Of a stretch of 64,000 nt of DNA, positions 1 through 7,459 are shown piece after piece. The stretch is from positions 1 to 64,000 of the forward strand of contig NZ_FNMV01000010.1 in NCBI RefSeq assembly GCF_900106645.1, in the 5' to 3' direction. This DNA comes from Flavobacterium degerlachei (lineage in GTDB: Bacteria > Bacteroidota > Bacteroidia > Flavobacteriales > Flavobacteriaceae). The notes beneath the pieces are model-generated. The model did no database searches, was not told the DNA's origin, and saw nothing but the letters and a program-made list of their open reading frames with translations. Numbering within the stretch: position 1 is the first letter of the stretch; each line of letters begins with the position of its first letter. A program made the translations under genes and the position numbers.

Positions 1-93
1 TTCAATGCAAAAATTAAAGCTTTTAGATCGCAATTTAGAGGCGTTAGAAAAATTGATTTCTTCTTGTTTAGATTATCTAATCTTTTTGCTTAA
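1..93 (+). CDS. ISAon1-like transposase, C-terminal end (partial)
   Basis: The reading frame enters from the left edge and stops at 91-93, leaving the last 30 residues. They contain AKIKAFRSQFRGVRKIDFFL, which I recognise as the usual C-terminal end of ISAon1-type DDE transposases of Bacteroidota, where the chain ends shortly after a FFLFRL motif. The rest of the gene lies outside the window, so whether the element is intact cannot be judged. The identification rests on recall of the family ending, not on a visible catalytic triad. Confidence 0.65.
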   Translation, partial: FNAKIKAFRSQFRGVRKIDFFLFRLSNLFA

Positions 94-120
94 TCCCCAA
101 CTTTTGAACTTGATCCATTA
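1..120. mobile_element. Right end of an insertion sequence (partial)
   Basis: The transposase tail is followed by about 25 bases (94-118) with no coding content, containing CAACTTTTGAACTTGATCC. This resembles a terminal repeat by position and composition. The exact end and any target duplication cannot be set because the left end is outside the window. The element stops about 30 bases before the terminator of the tRNA-Arg gene. Confidence 0.4.
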
Positions 121-148
121 TAGCTTTGCAATTTTCGCTAAAAAGCAT

Positions 149-178
149 AAAAAAACCCCAACATCTGTTGGGGTTTTG
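149..178 (-). terminator. Rho-independent terminator of tRNA-Arg
   Basis: On the minus strand a stem ACCCCAACA/TGTTGGGGT is followed by seven T residues (complement of 149-155). It begins one base after the tRNA discriminator, so it ends the tRNA transcript. Confidence 0.85.
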
Positions 179-252
179 TGACCTTGACTGGATTCAAACC
201 AGTAACCTCTTGAGCCGTAATCAAGTGCGCTATTCAGTTGCGCCACAAGGCC
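179..252 (-). tRNA. tRNA-Arg (anticodon ACG)
   Basis: The reverse complement folds as a cloverleaf: acceptor GGCCTTG pairs with CAAGGTC, the discriminator is A, the anticodon stem is CTTGA/TCAAG with loop TTACGGC, and the T loop is GGTTTGAATCC. The anticodon is ACG, which reads CGN arginine codons once A34 is deaminated to inosine by TadA. CCA is not encoded. A consensus promoter lies upstream and a terminator directly downstream, so it is a single-gene transcript. Confidence 0.93.
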
Positions 253-307
253 TTTTTATTTGCAAACCTTTATTTTCATAAACGTTGTGTCAACGTGTTT
301 GCGGGTG

Positions 308-337
308 CAAAGATAAGGATAAATGTGTAAATTGCAA
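308..337 (-). promoter_or_regulatory. Housekeeping promoter of tRNA-Arg
   Basis: On the minus strand TTG (335-337) is separated by exactly 19 bases from TATCTTTG (308-315). This fits the Bacteroidota primary-sigma consensus TTG-N19-TAnnTTTG. The predicted start is near 302, about 50 bases before the mature tRNA. Confidence 0.8.
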
Positions 338-365
338 GTCTAATTTAATATAAAAATCAAAAAAA

Positions 366-878
366 ATGCAGTTAGCAAATTATATACGTGATATTCAGGG
401 ATTTCCAAAAGAAGGAATTTTGTTTAAAGACATTACACCCTTGTTAATTGACCAAAAAGCGAGAAAAGAATGTCTGGAAATTTTAGTTTCATCGCTAAGA
501 GATAAAAAAATAGACAAAGTTATAGGGGTAGAGAGTCGTGGTTTTTTCTTCGGGATGCTAATCGCACAAGAATTGAACGTAGGCTTCGTTCCGGTTAGAA
601 AACCCAATAAGTTACCTTATGATACTATTTCGGCTTCCTATGAACTAGAATATGGTTCGGATAGGCTAGAGATTCATACTGATGCTATCTGTAAAGGCGA
701 TAGAGTGCTTATTCATGATGATGTTCTTGCCACTGGAGGTACGGCCAAAGCAGTTTGCGAATTGGTGGAGCAATTAGGCGGAGAAATTGTCCAATTCAAT
801 TTCCTGATGGAGCTAAGTTTCCTCAATGGAAGGGACAGAATTAAGGGGTATGATATTTTTGCGGCAATAACATATTAG
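366..878 (+). CDS. apt: Adenine phosphoribosyltransferase
   Basis: Cytosolic purine-salvage enzyme that joins adenine and PRPP to give AMP and pyrophosphate. The 170-aa length is normal for Apt. The family landmarks are present in order: an N-terminal YIRDIQGFPKEGILFKDITP segment, the base-binding ESRGFFFG (residues 56-63), and the PRPP-binding loop VLIHDDVLATGGTAKA (114-129), with the acidic pair before the flexible ATGGT turn. The start at 366 begins the conserved N-terminus and lies 51 bases after the divergent tRNA promoter. The stop overlaps by a few bases the stop of a convergent 46-aa gene. Confidence 0.97.
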   Translation: MQLANYIRDIQGFPKEGILFKDITPLLIDQKARKECLEILVSSLRDKKIDKVIGVESRGFFFGMLIAQELNVGFVPVRKPNKLPYDTISASYELEYGSDRLEIHTDAICKGDRVLIHDDVLATGGTAKAVCELVEQLGGEIVQFNFLMELSFLNGRDRIKGYDIFAAITY

Positions 879-1015
879 CGCAATGCACGAGTAGTTACAT
901 AATAACGGTAGCCAATGATTGCCATTTGCCATTTTTTGGCTTTGGCTAGATCCATTCGCTGTTTGCTGAAACTCGGTAAGAGCACTTTATTTATCTGAGC
1001 TAAAATTTTGAACAT
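875..1015 (-). CDS. Conserved small protein, 46 aa
   Basis: A short minus-strand frame starts with ATG at 1015 and ends with TAA at 875, encoding 46 residues. The N-terminus is MFKILAQINKVLLPSF and the C-terminus YRYYVTTRALR. It is basic, has no signal peptide, and could form an amphipathic helix. I recall similar tiny proteins beside housekeeping genes in other flavobacteria, sometimes labelled SsrA-binding protein, but it is far too short to be SmpB, so I assign no function. Its 3' end overlaps the apt stop codon by three bases. TACCTTTG (complement of 1033-1040) lies 18 bases upstream as a possible -7 element. Confidence 0.65.
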   Translation of the reverse strand: MFKILAQINKVLLPSFSKQRMDLAKAKKWQMAIIGYRYYVTTRALR

Positions 1016-1041
1016 AAGTATATTATTTGGTGCAAAGGTAT

Positions 1042-1076
1042 AAAAAAAGACGGTCTAGTGGTAGACCGTCTTTTTT
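1042..1076. terminator. Bidirectional terminator
   Basis: A perfect 9-bp stem GACGGTCTA/TAGACCGTC with a 4-base loop is flanked by seven A on the left and six T on the right, so it can act on both strands. Its main client is the M56 peptidase gene, whose stop codon is 16 bases away on the minus strand. Confidence 0.8.
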
Positions 1077-1091
1077 AGATTTATTGAGTTA

Positions 1092-2687
1092 CTATTTTTC
1101 TTTTTTAGTGATTACTTTAATTATTTTTTCACCGGTACTGGATTTATTTACATCCATTCTTTCGATTATGCCTGGATCAATTTTATCTAATTCCGTTTTG
1201 TCCGATTTTATACCATCGATATAAATTTCAGTTTCATAAGGAATTCCGTCTTTTTGCTTGGCAATTACTTTAATAGTTCTAGTTGTTTTACTAGTTTGTA
1301 GGTTATTGATGTTTTTGGGATCAATTTTCTCTAAGTTTAATTCGGTCATATTAACTCCGCCTATCATCAATTGCGAGCTATTAGAAATATCATTATAATT
1401 TTTAGTAATTATTTTAATTGTTGGTTCTTTTCCATTTTTACTGACGTCCATGCTTTCAATTAAATTAGGATCCAATTCATCTAATTCTTTTTTGCTTGTT
1501 TTTTTTCCGTTAATAAAAATTTCAGTGTTATCTGGAACCTCATTTGAGTTTTTAGTAACTATTTTTATACTTGAAGTTTTTCCGTTTTTATTAACGTTCA
1601 TGGACTTAATTACTTCTGGATCCATAGCATCCAACTCTGCTTGGCTTGCTTTTTCACCATTAATATAGATAGTGGTTACTTCATCATTATCACCGTCTTT
1701 TGTTGAGTGTACTGTGATTGTTTTAGTTTTTTTAATAGTATCACCTCTGTTTTCGCTAAGTTCTGTAGTCAATTCTTTATCAGAACTTTCTTTGACTGTA
1801 GTCATCGTTTTATTTACTTTCTCTTGAGCAATTACTTCAATTTGGAATAATAGAATAAAAGCTATTAATGCCGGAAGTATTGATAAGTACTTCCAGGAAT
1901 TCCTTTTTTTAGATTGATTTTTGTTTAACATAACGATTCGTTTTTTGATTAATGATTGATAAAAATGATTGGATAAGGCAACACAATTTTCATGGGTTGT
2001 TATTTTTAAAAGCGTGATTTGATAGGCTTTTTTGTCTGAAATTTTCAATAAGGCTTCACTATCAGCGATGAATTCCAAATTTTGAAGAATGGCTTTCTGG
2101 TAAAGCCAAATTATTGGGTTGAACCAAAATAGGATGCTAAATATTCGAGTTACTAAAACATCTATCGTGTGATTTTGTTCGGAGTGTACTTTTTCATGCT
2201 CAATGATATTTTCTAGTTCAGCTTCGCTATATAAAGCTGAATTGTATACAATAGTATTAAAAAATGAAAATGGAGCTAGTTTTTCATTGACATCAATAAA
2301 CTTAAAATCGGCTTGCTTTTGAATAGTTTGGCCTTTAAATACTTTAGTTAAACTGTAATAATCCAATCCAAATTTGATTAAAAAAACGACTATTCCCAAA
2401 GCATAACCAATTCCTACAGTCAAAAACCAATCTATTTCAAAAGTGCTTTTTTCGAGTGAATCAGCGGCAGAAATTTGCGACCAATCAATCCTTGTGGGAC
2501 TTGCTTCTACCCAAATCGTCTTCGTGAAAACCAGTAATGGAAGTAGGACGGAAGTGATTAAACCGGCCAACAGAAACCAACGGTTACTGATGAAAAAGGT
2601 TTCTTTTCGCAATAAAACATAGTATGCCAGAAAGAACAAAGTAACTAAGCCACTTGATTTTATGAGGTAAATAAATAGTATTTCCAT
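1092..2687 (-). CDS. BlaR1/MecR1-like M56 membrane metallopeptidase with C-terminal repeats
   Basis: Inner-membrane zinc peptidase of family M56, paired with the BlaI repressor just upstream. Several N-terminal membrane segments precede the zinc motif HEKVH (residues 164-168) and a downstream glutamate in NLEFIADSEA. A further membrane helix lies near 270-285. BlaR1 proteins carry a penicillin-binding sensor after it; this one instead has four imperfect repeats of about 45-48 aa, each with the pattern YI(N/D)GxKxSxxELDxxDPxxIxxM(N/D)V(N/S)K. I chose ATG at 2687 (MEILFIYLIK) over an in-frame GTG seven codons earlier because family members begin at that membrane helix. In the family, signal-triggered proteolysis relieves BlaI repression. 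The signal here is unknown and need not be a beta-lactam. Confidence 0.88.
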   Translation of the reverse strand: MEILFIYLIKSSGLVTLFFLAYYVLLRKETFFISNRWFLLAGLITSVLLPLLVFTKTIWVEASPTRIDWSQISAADSLEKSTFEIDWFLTVGIGYALGIVVFLIKFGLDYYSLTKVFKGQTIQKQADFKFIDVNEKLAPFSFFNTIVYNSALYSEAELENIIEHEKVHSEQNHTIDVLVTRIFSILFWFNPIIWLYQKAILQNLEFIADSEALLKISDKKAYQITLLKITTHENCVALSNHFYQSLIKKRIVMLNKNQSKKRNSWKYLSILPALIAFILLFQIEVIAQEKVNKTMTTVKESSDKELTTELSENRGDTIKKTKTITVHSTKDGDNDEVTTIYINGEKASQAELDAMDPEVIKSMNVNKNGKTSSIKIVTKNSNEVPDNTEIFINGKKTSKKELDELDPNLIESMDVSKNGKEPTIKIITKNYNDISNSSQLMIGGVNMTELNLEKIDPKNINNLQTSKTTRTIKVIAKQKDGIPYETEIYIDGIKSDKTELDKIDPGIIERMDVNKSSTGEKIIKVITKKEK

Positions 2688-2731
2688 TGTTTGAATTTTT
2701 AAATACACAATTATTATTACTTAGAAAAAGT

Positions 2732-3100
2732 CTATTTTTCGTCTTTCGGATTTTCTATCATCGCTAAAATTTCACGAAGTTCTTTGGCTGATATTTTCTC
2801 TTCTTTGGCAAAAAAGGACACCATATTTTTATACGAACTATTAAAATAATTATCAATTGCCGTATTCATAAAACCTTTTCTGTAGTCTTCAATCGCAATG
2901 ATTGGGTAGTATTGATGCGTGTTTCCATAGGCATTATGTGCAACATATCCTTTCTCCTCCAGGTTGCGTACAATGGTCGATAAGGTGTTGTAGTGAGGTT
3001 GGTCCTCTGTGATTTCCGCCATGACTTCCTTTACGAATGCTTTTTTCAGCTTCCATAATATGTGCATGATTTCTTCTTCTTTGTTGGTCAATTTTTGCAT
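2732..3100 (-). CDS. BlaI/MecI/CopY-family transcriptional repressor
   Basis: Cytosolic winged-helix repressor of 122 aa, the usual family length. The N-terminal LTNKEEEIMHILWKL and helix-turn-helix region with HYNTLSTIVRNLEEKGYV (residues about 36-53) match the BlaI DNA-binding fold, and the C-terminal third should form the dimer arm. It precedes the M56 peptidase by 44 bases, the standard bla/mec arrangement in which the peptidase inactivates the repressor. An operator with three AACTATA/TATAGTT half-sites lies inside its own promoter, so it should repress itself. Confidence 0.92.
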   Translation of the reverse strand: MQKLTNKEEEIMHILWKLKKAFVKEVMAEITEDQPHYNTLSTIVRNLEEKGYVAHNAYGNTHQYYPIIAIEDYRKGFMNTAIDNYFNSSYKNMVSFFAKEEKISAKELREILAMIENPKDEK

Positions 3101-3115
3101 AGCTCAGATTTATTT

Positions 3116-3198
3116 GGGCGTTACCCGCAAGGGCGGGTCAGGCTTTCGGCTATATCTCTTCGTTTCACTACGAGGATACCGCCTCAATCCTTAACGCA
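3116..3198. repeat. Palindromic interspersed element in the blaI leader
   Basis: A segment of about 83 bases is bounded by GCGTTA (3118-3123) and TAACGC (3192-3197), which are inverted repeats. Inside are ACCCGC/GCGGGT and a central imperfect stem around CTCTTCG...ACGAGG. Base composition is far richer in G and C than the flanks. I recall elements of this design recurring in intergenic DNA of Flavobacterium genomes. The core ATCT...AGGAT is shared with the elements near 52.7 and 59.0 kb. Confidence 0.6.
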
Positions 3199-3201
3199 AT
3201 T

Positions 3202-3237
3202 CAAACTTACAACTATATTTATAGTTACGCAACTATA
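3202..3237 (-). promoter_or_regulatory. Promoter and BlaI-type operator of the blaI-M56 operon
   Basis: On the minus strand TTG (3230-3232) and TAAGTTTG (3202-3209), 20 bases apart, form a Bacteroidota promoter. Between and over them are three half-sites on the plus strand: AACTATA (3211-3217), TATAGTT (3220-3226) and AACTATA (3231-3237), giving two overlapping dyads with 2- and 4-base spacers. A repressor bound here would cover the polymerase site. The binding protein is inferred to be the adjacent BlaI. Confidence 0.78.
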
Positions 3238-3319
3238 AAAGCAGTTAATTAACTATTTTTCAAGTTTAATGGTTTAAATCAACTAAAAAAGAGAGTTTTT
3301 AAGAAATAAAAAAATAGTA

Positions 3320-4540
3320 TTAGATAGTTTGGTTTTCAAGTTTCAACAGCTTTTGTATCCAGATACAACAAACGGCAGCTGCAATACCTAAAGTCCCCAT
3401 AACAACCCAATTTACTTGGTATCCAAAACGGGCAATGACTTCTAAACCCACTTTAGAACTTACAATATGTGCTAAACTAAAGCTCATCGTGTACAGAGCC
3501 ATATAACGACCTTCATGTCCTTTAGGTGCTCTGCTCATGGCAAAAGTATTCGAGAACGGAAAAGCAAATATTTCGCCTATTGATATAAAAATCATGGCTA
3601 TAATTAAAATTCCCGCCCAAACATTGAAAAGTAATAAATAAAAACTGCTTCCCATTAGTAGCGATCCCCAAAGAATAATTTTGAGTTTCTGCACTTTTTT
3701 CCTTTCAAAATAACCAACAAAAGGCATTTCTAAAGCAAAAATCAACAAACCATTTAGGGTCATCAACAATCCAGTTTGTAACTCACTCAACCCAAATTGT
3801 TCACTATGGTATAAAGGTAGCGTAGTAAATAGTTGAAAGAAAATCATGGCTGTGGCGAAACTTACAAATAAGAAAACCCAGAATATTTTATCTTTAAATA
3901 CTGAAGCAGCTTCTAAAATAGTCGCATGTGGATCCTGATGAGAACCTTTTTTCTTTTCTTTTACCAATACAGCAAAAATCAAAATTGCGACAATGCAAGA
4001 GGTTCCATCAACCCAAAATAAGCCCTGATATCCCATTCCCATAATTATCAAACCACCCAAAGCAGGTCCGGCAGCAAAACCAAGGTTTACGGCTAATCGA
4101 ACTAAAGTTAAGGATCGTGTTCTGTTTTCGGGTTTTGCATAGGCACCAAGGGAAACAAACATCGCTGGTCGAAACATATCGGCGAGCGTCATAATACTGA
4201 ACATTCCCAAGCATAAGCCCCAAAAACTCGTTATATATTGTAGTGCAAAAAAGAATAGTCCACTACTGAACAAACTAAAAACCATTACTTTATAAAAACC
4301 TATTTTGTCGGATAGTTTCCCGCCCAGCCAGGAACCCAACATGGATCCCATACCAAAAGCAACCATAATCCAACCCACCTCACCGTAGCTAAACTGTAAA
4401 TCTTCCTTTAAATATTTAGATAAAAAGGGAAGAACCATCGTTCCAGCACGATTAATAAAGGTAATGAGGGTAAGTATCCAAATTTCTCTCGAAACCCCCT
4501 TGAAATTGTTAATATATCGATTGAAAGCAGTTGTAAGCAT
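3320..4540 (-). CDS. MFS transporter
   Basis: Inner-membrane secondary transporter of 406 aa with the usual 12 hydrophobic segments. The MFS signature after the second segment is visible as GSWLGGKLSDKIGFYKV (residues about 67-83), close to the classical G-x-x-x-D-R/K pattern. Residues EIWILTLITFINRAGTMVLPF near the start resemble the DHA1 drug-efflux and sugar-efflux branch. No substrate can be read from the sequence. It is transcribed alone, divergently from the DUF1684 gene, with 96 bases between. Confidence 0.88.
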   Translation of the reverse strand: MLTTAFNRYINNFKGVSREIWILTLITFINRAGTMVLPFLSKYLKEDLQFSYGEVGWIMVAFGMGSMLGSWLGGKLSDKIGFYKVMVFSLFSSGLFFFALQYITSFWGLCLGMFSIMTLADMFRPAMFVSLGAYAKPENRTRSLTLVRLAVNLGFAAGPALGGLIIMGMGYQGLFWVDGTSCIVAILIFAVLVKEKKKGSHQDPHATILEAASVFKDKIFWVFLFVSFATAMIFFQLFTTLPLYHSEQFGLSELQTGLLMTLNGLLIFALEMPFVGYFERKKVQKLKIILWGSLLMGSSFYLLLFNVWAGILIIAMIFISIGEIFAFPFSNTFAMSRAPKGHEGRYMALYTMSFSLAHIVSSKVGLEVIARFGYQVNWVVMGTLGIAAAVCCIWIQKLLKLENQTI

Positions 4541-4636
4541 TATAATTAGGTTCTTTTTCGTAAAGGTAAAAAACTTTGTAACTTTCAGTCTTTGTGGCTT
4601 TGTAACTTTTAAACTATTTTTGCTAAAATTAAAAAA

Positions 4637-5239
4637 ATGAAAAAGATTCTAATTCTGGTGTTTTTGATACAATTCAGCTTTGGCTTTGCCCAAGGGAAAT
4701 TTGATAGCAAGACCGCAGAAAAATTTCAAAAGGAAATCAATTCTGAGTATGCTGATGCCAAGACCAGTCCACTAATGGCAGCTGATTTGGCTACATTCAA
4801 GTCGCTGGATTTTTACCCTATAAATGAAAAATACTTCGTGACGGCTACTTTTGTAAGAACAGCTAAAGAGAAGCCATTTGGAATGAAAACATCGACAGAA
4901 AGAACACCAACTTATATTAAATACGGAGAAGTACATTTCAATATTGATGGCAAAGCATTAAAACTAAATGTTTATAAGAACATCGAGCTTTCAAAAAAGA
5001 AAGAATATAGAGATTATCTTTTTCTACCTTATTCAGATCTTACTTCGGGCAAAGAAAGTTACATAGGAGGGAAATATATCGATTTAAAAATACCAAAAGG
5101 CAACACCATTGCGATTGATTTCAACACTTCTTACAACCCGTATTGTGCCTATAATCACAAATATTCGTGTCCAAGAGTACCTTTAGAAAACGATTTAAAT
5201 ATCGAAATAAAAGCGGGCGTTAAAAAATTTCACGACTAA
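4637..5239 (+). CDS. Exported DUF1684 protein
   Basis: The 200-aa product begins with a clear signal peptide (MKKILILVFLIQFSFGFAQG). The body matches DUF1684: the stretch from YLFLPYSDLTSGKESYIGG to YNPYCAYNHKYSCPRVPLEN carries the cysteine-containing CAYNxxYSCPxxPxEN motif typical of the family's C-terminal half. Its molecular role is unknown. The stop codon overlaps the ATG of the TatD-like gene by one base (TAATG), so the two are translationally coupled. Confidence 0.85.
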   Translation: MKKILILVFLIQFSFGFAQGKFDSKTAEKFQKEINSEYADAKTSPLMAADLATFKSLDFYPINEKYFVTATFVRTAKEKPFGMKTSTERTPTYIKYGEVHFNIDGKALKLNVYKNIELSKKKEYRDYLFLPYSDLTSGKESYIGGKYIDLKIPKGNTIAIDFNTSYNPYCAYNHKYSCPRVPLENDLNIEIKAGVKKFHD

Positions 5240-5895
5240 TGAAATTATTTAATTTGCATACGCACAGCTTCACCAATCAAACGGATGTGTTGGAATTGGT
5301 GAATCAATATCCACAAGAATTTGATGCCTCGATTCCTTTTTATTCCATTGGGATTCATCCTTGGTATATTGTGGAGGAACGACTGGAAACCGATTTGGAA
5401 GTAATAGAAAACAAGTTAAAGGAGATCAATTGCCTTGCCATAGGCGAATGCGGTCTCGACAAAAGAGTTGAAATGCCAATGGATTTACAGCAAGTGGTTT
5501 TTGAAAAACAATTGCTTTTGGCACAAAAATACAACAAGCCCGTTGTGATACATTGTGTGGCTGCTTTTCAAGAAATAATAGCCATAAAGAAAAAATTGAA
5601 CATCAGCGTTCCCATGATTATTCACGGTTTCTCTAAAAATGAGCAAACGGCAAAGCAACTAGTAGACAACGGATTTTATATTTCGTTTGGGAAATATCTA
5701 TTAAGAAATCCAGAACTAGAATCTGTTTTTAAAAGTGTTCCCAACAATAGGTTTTTTCTGGAAACGGATACTATTGCAGAAAATATAGATGTTGTATATG
5801 CTTTAGCAGCAAAATACAAGGACGTAAATTTGGAGGAAATCCAAAAACAAATAAGCAGTAATTTTCAAGTCGTTTTTAAAACAACCTTGATTTAG
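5239..5895 (+). CDS. TatD-family metal-dependent hydrolase
   Basis: TIM-barrel metallohydrolase of the TatD DNase family. Metal-site motifs appear in order: NLHTHSF (HxH), IGECGLDK with the bridging glutamate, VIHCVAAF, IIHGFSK and LETDT near the C-terminus. At 218 aa it is about 40 residues shorter than typical TatD but has all metal ligands. It may act as a 3'-5' nuclease, though related proteins have other substrates. It overlaps the upstream DUF1684 gene by one base and is followed 77 bases later by a TcdA-like gene, a common flavobacterial pairing. Confidence 0.87.
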   Translation: MKLFNLHTHSFTNQTDVLELVNQYPQEFDASIPFYSIGIHPWYIVEERLETDLEVIENKLKEINCLAIGECGLDKRVEMPMDLQQVVFEKQLLLAQKYNKPVVIHCVAAFQEIIAIKKKLNISVPMIIHGFSKNEQTAKQLVDNGFYISFGKYLLRNPELESVFKSVPNNRFFLETDTIAENIDVVYALAAKYKDVNLEEIQKQISSNFQVVFKTTLI

Positions 5896-5929
5896 AATAA
5901 TAAATATTCAGAAGGAGAAGTTTTTTTTG

Positions 5930-5961
5930 AACTTTAAACCTTAAACCTTAAACTTTTAAAC
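5930..5961. repeat. TTTAAAC-type intergenic tract
   Basis: Four tandem variants of ACTTTAAAC / CCTTAAAC fill the space just upstream of the TcdA-like gene. Similar tracts occur at 46486-46516 and 55170-55233, each immediately before a gene start. Confidence 0.55.
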
Positions 5962-5972
5962 AAAAAATAGCA

Positions 5973-6686
5973 ATGGCAGAATGGACAGAAAGAGCGGAAC
6001 TTTTATTTAAAAAAGAAGGATTAAATAAATTGCAAAATGCTAACGTTTTAGTCGTTGGATTGGGTGGAGTAGGATCATTTGCGGCTGAATTTTTGGCAAG
6101 AGCAGGAGTAGGGTCTATGACAATTGTAGACGGCGATGTGGTAGATATTACCAATATTAACCGACAATTACCAGCCTTGCATTCCACCGTAGGACAACCC
6201 AAAATTAAAATTGTAGGAGATCGCTTGATGGATATTAATCCAATGTTGAAATTGACCCAAGTACAAGAATTTCTTTCGCCAGAGCGCGCTTTCGAAATCG
6301 TTACTGAGGAATTTGATTACGTTTTGGATTGTATCGATAGCGTGACACCCAAATTAAATTTGATTATTGGCGCCAAGCGTAAAAGAGTTAAAATTATATC
6401 AAGCATGGGCGCTGGTGGAAAAATGGAAGCTGCAAAAGTGAAAGTTTCTGATATTAATAATACAGAAAATTGCTTTTTGGCAAAAACCATTCGAAAAAGA
6501 TTAAAAGAGCATAAAATTGATAAGTTGAAAGTCGTTTTTTCATCAGAAATTCAAGATGATGCTAGTTTGAAAATGACAGATGGATCTAACTATAAAAAAT
6601 CATTTTACGGAACTAACAGCTATATGCCAGGATTGTTTGGTTTATATGCCGCAGAAACAGTAATCCGATACTTGCTTAAAAAGTAG
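5973..6686 (+). CDS. tcdA: tRNA threonylcarbamoyladenosine dehydratase-like (ThiF/E1 family)
   Basis: ATP-dependent E1-like enzyme of the TcdA branch, which cyclises t6A37 in tRNAs reading ANN codons. The Rossmann nucleotide-binding loop VVGLGGVGSFAAE is at residues about 26-38, followed by the acidic VDGDVVDITNINRQ motif that contacts ATP, and DYVLDCIDSVTPK at mid-chain. The 237-aa length is slightly below E. coli TcdA (about 268). Other ThiF-family substrates cannot be excluded by sequence alone, but there is no adjacent ubiquitin-like partner. Confidence 0.87.
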   Translation: MAEWTERAELLFKKEGLNKLQNANVLVVGLGGVGSFAAEFLARAGVGSMTIVDGDVVDITNINRQLPALHSTVGQPKIKIVGDRLMDINPMLKLTQVQEFLSPERAFEIVTEEFDYVLDCIDSVTPKLNLIIGAKRKRVKIISSMGAGGKMEAAKVKVSDINNTENCFLAKTIRKRLKEHKIDKLKVVFSSEIQDDASLKMTDGSNYKKSFYGTNSYMPGLFGLYAAETVIRYLLKK

Positions 6687-6730
6687 TATCCCGATTTGGT
6701 AAACTAAAACTAAAAATTTAAAATCATAAT

Positions 6731-7402
6731 ATGATACAAACCGTAATTTTTGACATGGATGGTGTAATTGTAGACACTGAACCGGTACACCGTTATGCTT
6801 ATTTTCAGCAATTTAGTGAACTTAAAATTGATGTTACCGAAGAGATGTTTACTTCTTTTACCGGAAATTCGACTCGAAATACGTTTCAGAAAGTGAAAGA
6901 TATTTTTCAGCTTGATCACGATGTTGAAGATTTAATTCAGAGAAAAAGAACTATTTTTAATGATGCTTTTGATAAAAAAGCAGATTTAGAATTGTTAAGT
7001 GGTGTCGAAATCTTGATCAAAGATTTTTATCAAAAAGGGATGCAGTTAATTTTAGCATCATCAGCTTCAAAAGTAACAATTGAGCGTGTTTTTAACCGAT
7101 TCAAATTACACGATTATTTTACCCATATTGTTAGTGGGGAGGATTTTCCTAAATCAAAACCGCACCCTGCCATATTTGAACATGCGGCATCTTTATCGAT
7201 AGCTCCTAAAGAAAATTGTATCGTTATTGAAGACAGTACAAATGGTATCAAAGCAGCAAAAGCAGCGGGGATATTTTGTGTAGCGTACAATAGCTTTCAT
7301 TCAAAGGACCAGGATTTATCAGAAGCAGATGTGGTAATCAACCATTTTAATGAAATTGATTATGAAAAAGTGGCGCGCTATAGATTAGATATTAATAAAT
7401 AA
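6731..7402 (+). CDS. HAD-superfamily phosphatase, beta-phosphoglucomutase-like
   Basis: Cytosolic HAD hydrolase of 223 aa. Motif I is IFDMDGVIVDTEP (residues 6-18) with the nucleophile and acid/base aspartates, motif II LASSAS, motif III the lysine in SGEDFPKSKPHP, and motif IV IEDSTNGIKAA. The four-helix cap inserted after motif I is the subclass used by beta-phosphoglucomutases and small-sugar phosphatases. The substrate is not determined. It lies 44 bases after the TcdA-like gene. Confidence 0.88.
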   Translation: MIQTVIFDMDGVIVDTEPVHRYAYFQQFSELKIDVTEEMFTSFTGNSTRNTFQKVKDIFQLDHDVEDLIQRKRTIFNDAFDKKADLELLSGVEILIKDFYQKGMQLILASSASKVTIERVFNRFKLHDYFTHIVSGEDFPKSKPHPAIFEHAASLSIAPKENCIVIEDSTNGIKAAKAAGIFCVAYNSFHSKDQDLSEADVVINHFNEIDYEKVARYRLDINK

Positions 7403-7428
7403 TTAACAGCATCATTGGCTGTATTTTG

Positions 7429-7436
7429 TAAATTTG
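7429..7436 (+). promoter_or_regulatory. Probable -7 element of the DUF2911 gene
   Basis: TAAATTTG matches TAnnTTTG and lies 23 bases before the ATG. No good TTG is found at the expected -33 distance, so the call is moderate. Confidence 0.45.
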
Positions 7437-7459
7437 GAAAAACATATAAATTTTAGAAA

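Noticed and set aside
1092..3100. Beta-lactam resistance regulator (blaR1-blaI) in the strict sense
   Set aside because: The sensor lacks a penicillin-binding domain and no beta-lactamase gene is nearby; only the regulatory logic is kept.
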